Source: DAOUKH01 sp965219875 (GTDB lineage Bacteria > Chloroflexota > Dehalococcoidia > SHYB01). Taken from it: a stretch of DNA of 64,000 nucleotides. The stretch's first letter is position 1. The number at the start of each line of letters is the position of its first letter. Shown here piece after piece: positions 8,422 to 17,200 of this stretch. The translations under genes and the position numbers were made by a program. The stretch is taken from positions 248,001 to 312,000 of the forward strand of contig CBDCOW010000001.1 of assembly GCA_965219875.1 (NCBI GenBank). The letters are read 5' to 3'. The notes under the pieces are model-generated. The model was not told the origin of the DNA and made no database searches. It saw only the letters and a program-made list of their open reading frames with translations.

Positions 8422-9969
8422 TTAGGCGCGGGCCGCGGCTCGTCCCAGGTGCGCCCAGGGGAGGGGGTCGCCCTCGGCGGGGACGGCGAGCAGGCGCGTC
8501 CAATCGAAACCGGCGGCATCGCAGGCGGCCTCCCACGCGCGCCGGTCGATGGCCCCGTCGCGCTCGTCGTAGAGGGAGGATGCCTCGGCGGCCAAGACGC
8601 CGGCGATGTCGCGGCCCGCCCGTGAGAGCGCCGCCTCGATCACCGCCGTGTCGGCGTCGGCGCTCGCCGTGTGGGCGCCGAGCTTTCGGAGCTGCTTCTT
8701 GATCTTGGCCGCCGTCTCCCGCGCCTGTTCGGGATCGATCGCGGGCAGCCGTTCGCCGGGGCCACCGGCGAGGGGTGTGAAGGGCGTGAGCTCGACGCGG
8801 AGCCGCGGCCGCCGCCCCAGCACCCGCTGCCCCACATCAAGGACGCGGCGGGCGGCGTCGATGACCGTTGGGCCGTCGTAAGCCGTGCCATTCACGCCGG
8901 GCGCGTCGGGGTGGCCCAGGAAAGCGGCGAGCGTGAGGCCTGACCATCCGGCGCGAAAGGCCGTCTCGGCCGCTGCGGCGAGCTCATCGAGCGCGCCGGC
9001 GTCGATCGCCTCGGCGAAGCCGGCGTCCAGAGGCGGCAGGAGGAGGCGAAGATCGCTCGACGGGGCGGCGCGCCGGAGGCAAGCGCCCGTCTCGGCGCAG
9101 AAGTCGTAGGCGCGCAGGGGCGGCGCGAGGAGCCGGACCTGTTGGTAGCCGCAGGCCTCCCCTAGCGTCAACGCCGCCTGGGCCGCCTGCTCGGCGGTGG
9201 CGCAGCGCGTGAGGTCGACAAGGCCGCCATCGCGGTCGATCTCGATGTGCGGGACGACCTGCCGCGCGGCGAACGGTGGATAGTCGGTGTCGAGACAGTG
9301 AAGCTCCGGCGGCTCGCCGGGCCCGATGTAGCGCGCCGTCCCGTCCGCGTCCGAGATCGTGTAGAACGACGGCGTGTAGACGCCGGGGACGCGGGCGATA
9401 CGAGCCACCCGCTCGTCTCGGGCGCCGCCGACGGACGCGGCTTCGAGCACTGCAGGGAGCGACTCGTCGGGGTCGCCGAGCAGCACGGCGTCCACGAACG
9501 CCGCGATAGGCTCCCAGTTCACAATGCCCTCGCCCGCGGCCACGATGAGCGGTGCCGCCTCGTCCCGCTCCGCCGCGAAAGGCTCGATCTGGGAGAGCCG
9601 CAGCATCGCGGCGGCATTCAGGAGGTGGGCGGGACGCTGGGCCAGTAGCACGACGGCGTCGAACACGTGCACGGGGCGCTTGCTCTCGACCGCGTAGAGC
9701 GCCACCCCGGCGGAGCGTAGCCGATCGGCCATGTCGCGGGCGGGAAGGAAGACGCGCTCGGCGCGGATTCCCGGGGCCTCGTTGAGGGCCACGTAGAGCC
9801 ACTGAAGCTCACGGCTCCCCATGCCGGACTCGTAGCCGTCGAGGCAGCACAGCGCCACGTTCAACGCCTCCGGATCGTGTTGGTCCGGCACGGCGTTCCA
9901 CTCGCCGCCAGCGTAGCGCGCGGGTTTTTGGACGCCTCTCAGCAGCAGATCAAGGTCGATTTCGGGCAT
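8422..9969 (-). CDS. TIGR03960-like B12-binding/radical SAM-type protein lacking the Fe-S cysteines
   Basis: 515 aa. The N-terminus (LLLRGVQKPARYAGGEWNAV, then VALCCLDGYESGMGSRELQWLY and RAERVFLPARDMADRLR) matches the cobalamin-binding-like domain of the TIGR03960 radical SAM family. The C-terminus (DTAVIEAALSRAGRDIAGVL ... DPLPWAHLG) matches the end of that family. The middle, where the family has its CxxxCxxC cluster, has only scattered Cys (LTRCATAEQA, GEACGYQQV) and no such motif. Radical SAM chemistry is therefore not expected. The role is unknown; in other bacteria the family often precedes rplU or rne. A TATAAT lies 31 bases upstream. Confidence 0.7.
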   Translation of the reverse strand: MPEIDLDLLLRGVQKPARYAGGEWNAVPDQHDPEALNVALCCLDGYESGMGSRELQWLYVALNEAPGIRAERVFLPARDMADRLRSAGVALYAVESKRPVHVFDAVVLLAQRPAHLLNAAAMLRLSQIEPFAAERDEAAPLIVAAGEGIVNWEPIAAFVDAVLLGDPDESLPAVLEAASVGGARDERVARIARVPGVYTPSFYTISDADGTARYIGPGEPPELHCLDTDYPPFAARQVVPHIEIDRDGGLVDLTRCATAEQAAQAALTLGEACGYQQVRLLAPPLRAYDFCAETGACLRRAAPSSDLRLLLPPLDAGFAEAIDAGALDELAAAAETAFRAGWSGLTLAAFLGHPDAPGVNGTAYDGPTVIDAARRVLDVGQRVLGRRPRLRVELTPFTPLAGGPGERLPAIDPEQARETAAKIKKQLRKLGAHTASADADTAVIEAALSRAGRDIAGVLAAEASSLYDERDGAIDRRAWEAACDAAGFDWTRLLAVPAEGDPLPWAHLGRAAARA

Positions 9970-9999
9970 GGCGAAGCCTCAAGGAGTCGGGGGCGGCTT

Positions 10000-10005
10000 A
10001 TTATA
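10000..10005 (-). promoter_or_regulatory. -10 element of the TIGR03960-like gene
   Basis: Perfect TATAAT on the minus strand, 31 bases before the ATG at 9969. The same A/T patch may also serve the divergent lipoprotein gene at 10048. Confidence 0.5.
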
Positions 10006-10047
10006 TGCCCTGAGCGCGTCCCCGATGCGCCCGCCCCGGGCCCCTTA

Positions 10048-10974
10048 ATGCGCCTACCCTCGAACATCCTGACACGATCGCTCGTCGCGGCGGGCGCGAT
10101 GGCCGCCGCGGTGGCCATCGCCGCGTGCGGGCGCGGGCCCAGTGAAGCGCCGGCGGCGTTGCCGTCGCCCACGCCGCCCGCGGTCCAGATCAGGCCCGCC
10201 TCGACGGATATCACCGTGGGCCCGAACCGGCTGCTCTTCGCCCTGTTCGACGAGGGGGGCGCGCCGCTCGGCCCCGCCGAGGTCATCGTCCGCGTCCGCC
10301 GCACGGACGATGAGGGCGGCGCGCCGGTGGCGGAGACGGCCGCCCTTCACCTGGGCACGGAGACGCCCGCGGCCGCCGGCCTGTACTCCATCCGCCTCGA
10401 CCTTGCCGAGACCGGCGGCTATCTGGTCGAGGCCGAGGTCGAACGCGCAGGGCGCGAGCCCACCACCGCGGTCACCGGGTTCAGGGCCAAGACGCGCTAC
10501 GACACGCCGGGCTTCGGACAGCCGGCACCCGCGAGCGTCCACCTCACGCTGGCGGACGCTCCCATCGAGCAGCTGACCTCGGCTCGGCCCGTGGGTGACC
10601 CGGAGTTCTACCGGCTGTCAATCGCCGACGCGCTGGCAGAGAGCAACCCGCTCATGATCGTCTTCTCCACGCCCGCCTTCTGTGGGACGCGGACGTGCGG
10701 GCCGCAGCTCGAAATCGCAGGGGCGCTGGCGGAGGTCTATGGCGGACGCATGAACTTCGTCCACATCGAGATCATGGAGCGCCCCGACCTCGTCCTCGCG
10801 GGCGAGGCCGAGCCGGTGGTCCGCGCCGTGGTCAGGGAGTGGCGCCTGGCCTCCGAGCCCTGGGTCTTCCTCGTCGACGCCGACGGACTGGTCTTCGACC
10901 GCTTCGAGGGCTTCTCGCCCAGATTCGAGCTCGAAGCATCGGTGCGGCGCTTGCTGGGCGAGCCGCCGACCTAG
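10048..10974 (+). CDS. thioredoxin-fold lipoprotein
   Basis: 308 aa. A lipoprotein signal peptide ends with lipobox IAAC (Cys27), so the protein is anchored outside the cytoplasmic membrane. Residues about 50-150 form a beta-rich domain (NRLLFALFDEGGAPL, transport-protein/FixH-like). A thioredoxin-like domain starts near 190, with FSTPAFCGTRTCGPQ. The two cysteines are spaced C-x4-C rather than CxxC, and a cis-Pro-like EPWVF segment follows. An in-frame start further upstream is rejected because the signal peptide fits the ATG at 10048. Role inferred: redox or metallochaperone work at the cell surface. Confidence 0.8.
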   Translation: MRLPSNILTRSLVAAGAMAAAVAIAACGRGPSEAPAALPSPTPPAVQIRPASTDITVGPNRLLFALFDEGGAPLGPAEVIVRVRRTDDEGGAPVAETAALHLGTETPAAAGLYSIRLDLAETGGYLVEAEVERAGREPTTAVTGFRAKTRYDTPGFGQPAPASVHLTLADAPIEQLTSARPVGDPEFYRLSIADALAESNPLMIVFSTPAFCGTRTCGPQLEIAGALAEVYGGRMNFVHIEIMERPDLVLAGEAEPVVRAVVREWRLASEPWVFLVDADGLVFDRFEGFSPRFELEASVRRLLGEPPT

Positions 10975-10994
10975 GACTACCAGTCCATCGCCGC

Positions 10995-11003
10995 TGCTAG
11001 AAT
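10995..11003 (+). promoter_or_regulatory. extended -10 promoter of the VOC gene
   Basis: TGC-TAGAAT, 37 bases before the ATG at 11040. Confidence 0.5.
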
Positions 11004-11039
11004 GAGCACCTAGCGCACGGCAATCCGGAGGACACGCTG

Positions 11040-11900
11040 ATGGCGAGCTACGACCGTACCACCGAAGACCTCGGGAACCTGGTCGCGATGGACCACCTGA
11101 ACCTCACCGTCGACGATCAGCCTAAAGCCACGCTGTTCTACATCACGGGCTTGGGGCTCACCCGCGATCCCTACATGTCGGTTGGACTGGAGAACATGTG
11201 GGTGAACGCGGGACGACAGCAGTTTCACTTGCCGACCCGTTCCGCCACCGCGCAGGTCGTGCGGGGGCGCGTCGGGCTGGTGACTCCCGACCTGGAACAG
11301 CTTCGGGAGCGGCTAGAACGTATCCGGCCACGGCTCGACGGCACACATTTTGAGTGCGTGGCCGAAGATGGGTGTCTACTCGTGACCTGCCCTTGGGGGA
11401 ACCGGTTCGACTGCGTCGAGGCCGGCGATATGTTTCGGGCGCGCCTGGGGGTCCCTTACGTGGAGTTCAACGTTCCGGCGGGTGCGGCGAAGGGTATCGT
11501 GGCCTTCTACGACCAGGTGCTCGGCGCCAAGTCGGAGCTGCGCCGCGGCGGACGCCCCGCCGCCGTGGTCCGCGCCGGCTATGACCAATCGCTGGTGTTC
11601 GTCGAGAACCCGGCGGAGTGGCGCCCTTACGACGGACATCACGTCGCCATCTACGTGACCGACTTCTCGGTAGCTCACACGGAGCTTGAGCGCCGGGGCC
11701 TCGTGACCGAGGAGTCCGACGCCCATCAGTTCCGGTTCAAGGACATCGTCGACCCGGAAACTGGGGACGTGCTGTACGAGCTGGAGCATGAGGTGCGGAG
11801 CCTTGGCCATCCGATGTTCGGGCGTCCGCTGGTGAACCGCGATCCCTCGGTGACGCTCCTGAATTACGCACGCGGAGCGGAGCACCTGACCGTCGGGTAG
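11040..11900 (+). CDS. two-domain VOC-family protein (glyoxalase/extradiol dioxygenase-like)
   Basis: 286 aa, two vicinal-oxygen-chelate modules. The first begins MDHLNLTVDDQPKATLFYITGLGL. The second begins near residue 140 (PYVEFNVPAGAAKGIVAFYDQVLGA) and continues to HHVAIYVTDF and DVLYELEHEVRS. Candidate metal ligands are His19 in MDHLNL and the His/Glu of the second module, but the full 2-His-1-Glu set cannot be confirmed by eye. CGGAGGA precedes the ATG. Substrate unknown; family members act on ring-cleavage intermediates, methylglyoxal or antibiotics. Confidence 0.82.
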   Translation: MASYDRTTEDLGNLVAMDHLNLTVDDQPKATLFYITGLGLTRDPYMSVGLENMWVNAGRQQFHLPTRSATAQVVRGRVGLVTPDLEQLRERLERIRPRLDGTHFECVAEDGCLLVTCPWGNRFDCVEAGDMFRARLGVPYVEFNVPAGAAKGIVAFYDQVLGAKSELRRGGRPAAVVRAGYDQSLVFVENPAEWRPYDGHHVAIYVTDFSVAHTELERRGLVTEESDAHQFRFKDIVDPETGDVLYELEHEVRSLGHPMFGRPLVNRDPSVTLLNYARGAEHLTVG

Positions 11901-11903
11901 GCA

Positions 11904-12221
11904 CTAGTCGGCGAGGGCCGTCGCGACGAGGACGCCGTCGACGGCCTCGTACTCGACGCTGAGCGGCAGGCCCAAGGTCATGTGCTCGCGCAGGTGCGAG
12001 GCCCGCCAGAAGCGCAGATCGATCTCCGGGCCGCGCGCAAACTCGAGGTCGCGGCCGTCGCCGGTGCGGAGAACGATGCTCTCCCACTCGATGATATCGT
12101 CGGCACGCACCTCAATGACGCGTCCGCGTACGGACGGCTCGCCGCAGGCGGTTACAGCCATAGCGATGGTGATGGCTATGAGGGCCGCAGCGACCCCGGA
12201 CCTGAGGGTTGCGCTCCTCAC
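11904..12221 (-). CDS. small lipoprotein of unknown function
   Basis: 105 aa from GTG. Signal peptide with lipobox VTAC (Cys26). The mature part (about 80 aa) is predicted as one small beta domain: RGRVIEVRADDIIEWESIVLRTGDGRDLEF, then a SVEYEAVDGVLVA strand, OB-fold-like in rhythm. It begins 15 bases after grpE ends, so it is probably the last gene of the hrcA-grpE transcript. No function assigned. Confidence 0.78.
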   Translation of the reverse strand: MRSATLRSGVAAALIAITIAMAVTACGEPSVRGRVIEVRADDIIEWESIVLRTGDGRDLEFARGPEIDLRFWRASHLREHMTLGLPLSVEYEAVDGVLVATALAD

Positions 12222-12236
12222 CGGACCACCGGGGCG

Positions 12237-12761
12237 CTAGGCGTCCTTCACGACGGCGCCGGCACCGACCTGCACCATGGCGGGGCGGATCACCCGCTCG
12301 TGGAAGCGGTAGCCCTTCTGCAGCTCCCCCACCACGACGCCTTCCTCGCCCTCGGCTTGCATCACGGCCTCGTGCATCGTTGGATCGAAGCGCTCGCCCA
12401 GCGTCGCGATCACGCTCAGGCCCTGGCCTTCCAGGGTGGAAAGCAGCTTGCGATAGACGAGCTTGAGGCCTTCCACCCAGTCGAGGCCGGCCGTGTCGGC
12501 GTCCAGCGAGTCGAAGGCCCGCTCCATATCGTCCAGGGTGGGCAGCAGCGACGTCACGAGCATGGCGTTGGCGAACACGCTGAGCTCGCGGCGCTCCTGC
12601 TCGGTCTTCTTCTTGAAGTTGATGAGGTCGGCTTCGGCCCGCTTCCAATTCTCGAGATACTGTTCGGCCTGGGCCGCCCGCTCTTCAAGGGACTCCTCGC
12701 CGGAGTCCTCGACACCGGCCTCGGTCTCGTCTGTTTCCTGCGCTTTCTCTTCGTCCAGCAT
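12237..12761 (-). CDS. grpE: nucleotide exchange factor GrpE
   Basis: 174 aa. Exchanges ADP for ATP on DnaK. The acidic N-terminus (LDEEKAQETDETEAGVEDSGEE) leads into the long dimer helix (RAAQAEQYLENWKRAEADLINF.KK), then the beta domain with ERFDPTMHEAVM and the closing RPAMVQVGAGA. Another in-frame start at 12803 exists; the ATG at 12761 begins right at the acidic stretch typical of GrpE, but neither has a good Shine-Dalgarno. It lies downstream of hrcA, with no dnaK or dnaJ in the window. Confidence 0.93.
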   Translation of the reverse strand: MLDEEKAQETDETEAGVEDSGEESLEERAAQAEQYLENWKRAEADLINFKKKTEQERRELSVFANAMLVTSLLPTLDDMERAFDSLDADTAGLDWVEGLKLVYRKLLSTLEGQGLSVIATLGERFDPTMHEAVMQAEGEEGVVVGELQKGYRFHERVIRPAMVQVGAGAVVKDA

Positions 12762-12832
12762 GGGGCGCACTCGTCTATCCGTAGGGGGTTGGGACACCCT
12801 CATTGTACGACATGCGCCGGCGTGCCTCGGTT

Positions 12833-12950
12833 AGGGGCGCCCCTCTGTCAGTCTCCCCCGCGCGCCTGGCGGCGCGCGCCCTCTCTCAAATCTCCCCCAG
12901 AGGGGGAGAGGCCGGAGGGCGCCCACAAGGGGCGCCCCTACGGGAAGGGA
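12833..12950. repeat. interspersed palindromic repeat, copy 1
   Basis: Between hrcA and grpE. It is bounded by two identical perfect palindromes AGGGGCGCCCCT (12833-12844 and 12928-12939). Inside is a second inverted repeat of GCGCGC type. From 12894 to 12949 it matches copy 2 (29466-29521) essentially base for base. A part (12929-12950) recurs with one change at 53368-53388. It looks like a small non-coding mobile or REP-type element capable of hairpins. Confidence 0.75.
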
Positions 12951-12999
12951 ATGACGGATACGGCGGGTTGCGCGAAGGCCTCCAGCGGGGAGTGGAGGG

Positions 13000-14013
13000 C
13001 TAGTCGAGGGTGGCGACCATGTCGCCCATGATGGTGGAGACGAGGCGGACGGAGGCCATGGAGCGGCGGTAGTCCATGCGTTTGGGGCCCAGGGCAGCGA
13101 CGACGCCCCCGACGCCCTCGGGGTCGCCGTAGCGCGACAGGACGACGCTGCAATCGTGCATCTCTTCGGCCTCGTTCTCACCGCCGATGACGATCCGCCA
13201 GTCGCTCCGCTCGATCGCCGCGGAGATCATCTCGCGGAGAAGCTGGCGGTTTTCCAGCAACCCAATGATGGTGACCGCGCGCGCGCCGTCTTCGGTGAAC
13301 TCGGGCTGGCCCACCAGGTTACGCAGGCCCGACACGTAGGGCTCGTCGATCCGGTCGAGCTCCTCTTCGAGCAAGAGGTCCCTGACCACGTCGAGCACCT
13401 GCCGCTCCATGGGGCCCAACTGCGGCGCGGCGTCGACCCCGTCGTAGCTTGCGCCCGCGTAGATCGAGCTCAGCCGGTTCGATAGCTCCTGCAGATCGTC
13501 CTGGGTCGTCATCTGCGTCATGGGGACGATTCGTTGCCGCGTTTTCGCTTCTTGGAGCACCAGGATGAGCATGACGGCGAACTCTTGGAGCCGCACCAAC
13601 TCGAGGCGGCGGATCTTGCCCTGGGCCGCCTTGGGCGGCGTGACCAGCGCCATGTTGCCGATGAGCCCCGCCAGGGTCTGCGCCGCGGCCGCCGTCCAGT
13701 GCTCGACGTCCTCGCTCGCGCCGCTGAGGCTGTGGCGAGCAGTCGCCGCGTCGCCGGCAGGCAGTTCGGGGTCGTCGGGCAGCGCCTCGACGTAGGAGCG
13801 GTAGCCCTTGTCGAGGGGGACGCTCCCCGCCGAGATGTGGGGCCGGTGGATGAAGCCGTCCTCAGCGAGCTCGGCCATTTCGTTGCGCGCCGTGGCCGGG
13901 CTGAGCCGCAGCGCCGAACTCTTGGCCACCGCCTGGCTCGACACGGGGACCGCTTGGACCACGTACTGGCCCACGATGAAATTGAGGATATCCCGCTGAC
14001 GACTCGTTAGCAT
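13000..14013 (-). CDS. hrcA: heat-inducible transcription repressor HrcA
   Basis: 337 aa. The winged helix at the N-terminus (LTSRQRDILNFIVGQYV ... PVSSQAVAKSSALRLSPATARNEMAELAEDGFI) is diagnostic. Then comes HISAGSVPLDKGYRSYVE, matching the family's GRIPT-DKGYR block, the GAF-like core, and a C-terminal DRMDYxR-type segment (GPKRMDYRRSMASV). HrcA binds CIRCE operators before heat-shock genes. An ATG at 14028 is an alternative start (five more residues). I could not find a CIRCE (TTAGCACTC-N9-GAGTGCTAA) here. Confidence 0.95.
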   Translation of the reverse strand: MLTSRQRDILNFIVGQYVVQAVPVSSQAVAKSSALRLSPATARNEMAELAEDGFIHRPHISAGSVPLDKGYRSYVEALPDDPELPAGDAATARHSLSGASEDVEHWTAAAAQTLAGLIGNMALVTPPKAAQGKIRRLELVRLQEFAVMLILVLQEAKTRQRIVPMTQMTTQDDLQELSNRLSSIYAGASYDGVDAAPQLGPMERQVLDVVRDLLLEEELDRIDEPYVSGLRNLVGQPEFTEDGARAVTIIGLLENRQLLREMISAAIERSDWRIVIGGENEAEEMHDCSVVLSRYGDPEGVGGVVAALGPKRMDYRRSMASVRLVSTIMGDMVATLD

Positions 14014-14060
14014 GGCCACCCCCGCCACCCGTAGAAGCGACGCCCCCTCCGGGGGCGCTC

Positions 14061-14066
14061 ATTATA
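14061..14066 (-). promoter_or_regulatory. -10 element of hrcA
   Basis: Perfect TATAAT on the minus strand, 48 bases before the ATG at 14013. Confidence 0.5.
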
Positions 14067-14152
14067 GCGCCGTCAACGCGGTCGTGCGCGTCCGCCCCCT
14101 TCACCCCTCGGCGAACGCCGTATTCCGATAACACAATACTAGGACATGTTTA

Positions 14153-14161
14153 TGCTATACT
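14153..14161 (+). promoter_or_regulatory. extended -10 promoter of the large secreted protein
   Basis: TGC-TATACT, 53 bases before the GTG start at 14214. Confidence 0.5.
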
Positions 14162-14213
14162 GCCGCCGCTCCCTTCAACACGAGCCGGGGCCGTCCCGGC
14201 TAAGGGGCCGTCT

Positions 14214-17200
14214 GTGGCTCACCCGCGCGCCTATCGCGCTGCGCCCTTTATCGCTCTTCTCGCTCTCCTCATTCTCGGCCCGCTTGCAACGGTCGCACTT
14301 GTGGGTGTCGTACTTGGTCAAAGCGCGCCGTCAATCCGGCTGAGCGGCGGCGTGGACGATGGCGCCTACTTCTCGGTAAACCCCGGCTTCAACGTTGTGG
14401 GCGTCGAGGTCTCCGCCGCCGCGGGTTCTCCGGTGCAGCGGTTCACCGCCCGCGCCGACGGCGACGGGGCGAACACGGTCTTCGACCTCACCGACGCCCG
14501 GGCGGTGATATTTGAAGGCGACATTCTGGTCAGCGACGAGGCGCCCACGGGCGCCGTCGATGGCATGAACGGTCTGTTTGCCCCGCTCCAGACCATGGGC
14601 GATAGCGGCATCGCTCACGACAACCTGCCCGACGGCTACTGGGCCCGCGAAGATGTCGTGGTCAGCATCGACGGGACGGCGCTGACGCTGGCCGAATACG
14701 GCATTGTGCCGGACCACGAGGCGGGCACGGTGATGGTGCAGCTATTGATCGACCCAGCGCCGGCGGCGGGGGCCGACATACGGTTCACCTACAAGACGCC
14801 AATTTTCGACATCCACGACCCGGGCGCGACACCTATCTCGGGGCTCGTTTCCGCCACCGACGGCGTCAACACATTTGCCGCGCAGAGCATCGACCCCGCC
14901 ACGGGAGTCGTGACGCTCGACGGCCCACCCCGCGAGGCCCTCCTCGGCGAGGACCCTCGGAACGTCGTGCTGACATTCGAGACAGGCGAACTGGGGCGGA
15001 TCGCCGGCGTGGCGGTGAGCACGGAGACGGCTCGGAGCAGCGGCGAGACGCGCCGGTACTCGGTGATTGAGAGCCCGGCGGGGAGTGGCCGCTATCCGTT
15101 GAACGTGGGACTGGTGACGGCGGCGGACCTGCGGGCGGTGCGTGACCACATCACGGCCCCGGCCCGGACAGTGGGTGAGCTTCTCGCCGATCTCTACGTC
15201 GCCGGCGAGGGGGGCCTCGCGGCGCGGCTCACCGGGCTGGGCGATGAGCTTGGCCTGACCGACGACGACGCCGCACGTTCGCTGGTCGACCGGCTCCTGC
15301 CCGCCGCCGACGGTGACACGTTCTTCGTGGGCTACGGATCGGCCGGGGCGTCGGCGACCATTGATCTCACCCCGCCCACGCTGCAGGCGCTCAGTCCCGT
15401 CGAGGGTGGCTTCGTCACCAGCGCGACCGCCGAGCTGCGCGCAACGGCCACCGACGCCGGCGCAGGAGTCGACCTGAGCGGCCTCGGCACAGCGGAGAGC
15501 GCCGCACTCATGACTGTGGACGGCGTCGTGCTGGGCGGGGCCGACGGCGGACTCGGGGCGGTGGAGGAGAGCGGCGGCGCCGTGACGTTCACGGCTTCGG
15601 TCCCAGCGTCGGACCGTGTGGTCTCATGGTCGATGGACGTGGGGGACCGGGTGGGGAACCGCATCTCCGTGGAGAGCACGGGCGCAGCCGGCGCGCCGTT
15701 CACGTTCATCGTCGACCGGACGCCGCCGGTGATGGCCAGCGCATCGACGGGACTCTTCTACGACGCCGCGCTGCGCTCGGAGGTCGGCCCGGAAGTGGGC
15801 GCGGTGCGGATCGAATTCGACGGCGGCGTAGTCGCAGGGCTCGATGGGAGCGCCCCGGGCGCACCGTTGGACCCGGCCACCGTGAGCGCGGAGGACTTCT
15901 TGGTGGACGGCGCGGCCCCGCTGGCGGCGGCGGCCCGCGGACCGTATGTGTATCTGCGGACGGCAGACACTCGGACCGACGACACGCCGTTGGTGGAGAT
16001 CGCGGGGCCGGTCGCCGATACGGCGGGGAACGCGATGCCGATGGGCGCGTCGATCAGGGCGTCGGACGCCACGGGACCGTCAGTTACACTCGCCGTCGAG
16101 GGCGGCGGCCAGCGGACCAACCGAGCGGTACGAGTGGCGGCACAGGCGTCGGAACCGCTCGGCGCGGCGCCACGGTTCTCAGTCGAGAACGGTTCGATCG
16201 TCGGCGGGCCTTTCCTAGAAGGCGACGGCGTCTGGTCGGTCGTAATCGCCGGCCACACGGACGGCGCGGTCGTGGTCGCCGTCGAGGCGCGGGACGCCGC
16301 GGGCAACGCGATGCGGCGGACGGGCGAGGACATGTCGTCGCAGGCGGACGGATCACGAATTGCCTTCTTGGTGAGCCAACGGCTTGCCGACGGCGAGTCT
16401 GGGGAGTTAACCCTGGCTGTCGATAGCGATCCCGACCGAGGCCCCTCCGTGGGCCCGCTCGCGACCACGCTCGCGGGGGGCGTCCCAGACAAGCCGCCGC
16501 GGCAAATGGCGCTGGCGGACTTCGAGCCTGCGCCGAGGCAGGGCGATATCGTGACGGCGTCGTACGTGTTCGCCGCGACGGTCTCATTCACGTGGGACGC
16601 GACGCCGCCATCGGCGTCGCTCGACCCCCCGGCAGAAGGGTCGCCGCCCACGGCGCTGACCATCGAGGGCCCGATATGGCTCCGGTTCGACTACGGAGAA
16701 CCCGTGACCCTGAGCTTCCTATCGTTCGACGATTCAGAGCGGACCAACGAGGTCTTCACCGCCGACGGCAGGGTCTTCGTGCTCGCCATCGAGCACCTGT
16801 CACTAGGAACGCATGCGCTGCGCCTTCGCGCGGTCGACGCGGCGGGCAACGAGGGCGAGGGGCAGGAGTTCATCATCGAGGCGGTCCACGGTCCGACGTT
16901 CGATCTCTTCCTCCAACCTGGGTGGAACCTCATCTCGCTGCCTGCCCGACCTGTGTCGCCGGTGCCGTCGGCGCTGTTCGCCAACACCACAGTTGAGGCG
17001 GTGGTGCGCTTCGATCCGGAGGTGGGGCTAGTGGCCTCGACCTCCACGCTTGGCGTATGGTCCGGCGAGGTGACGGAGCTTGTCGAAGGGGAAGCCTACT
17101 GGGTGTACGCGCGGCGGTTCGAGACGGCGGGGGTGGAGCTGACGGGGTCCCGCTCGCCTCTCATCTTCACGACGCAATCTCTCCGGCGGGGCGTGAACTA

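Noticed and set aside
14014..14213. CIRCE operator upstream of hrcA
   Set aside because: No TTAGCACTC-N9-GAGTGCTAA or near match by eye.
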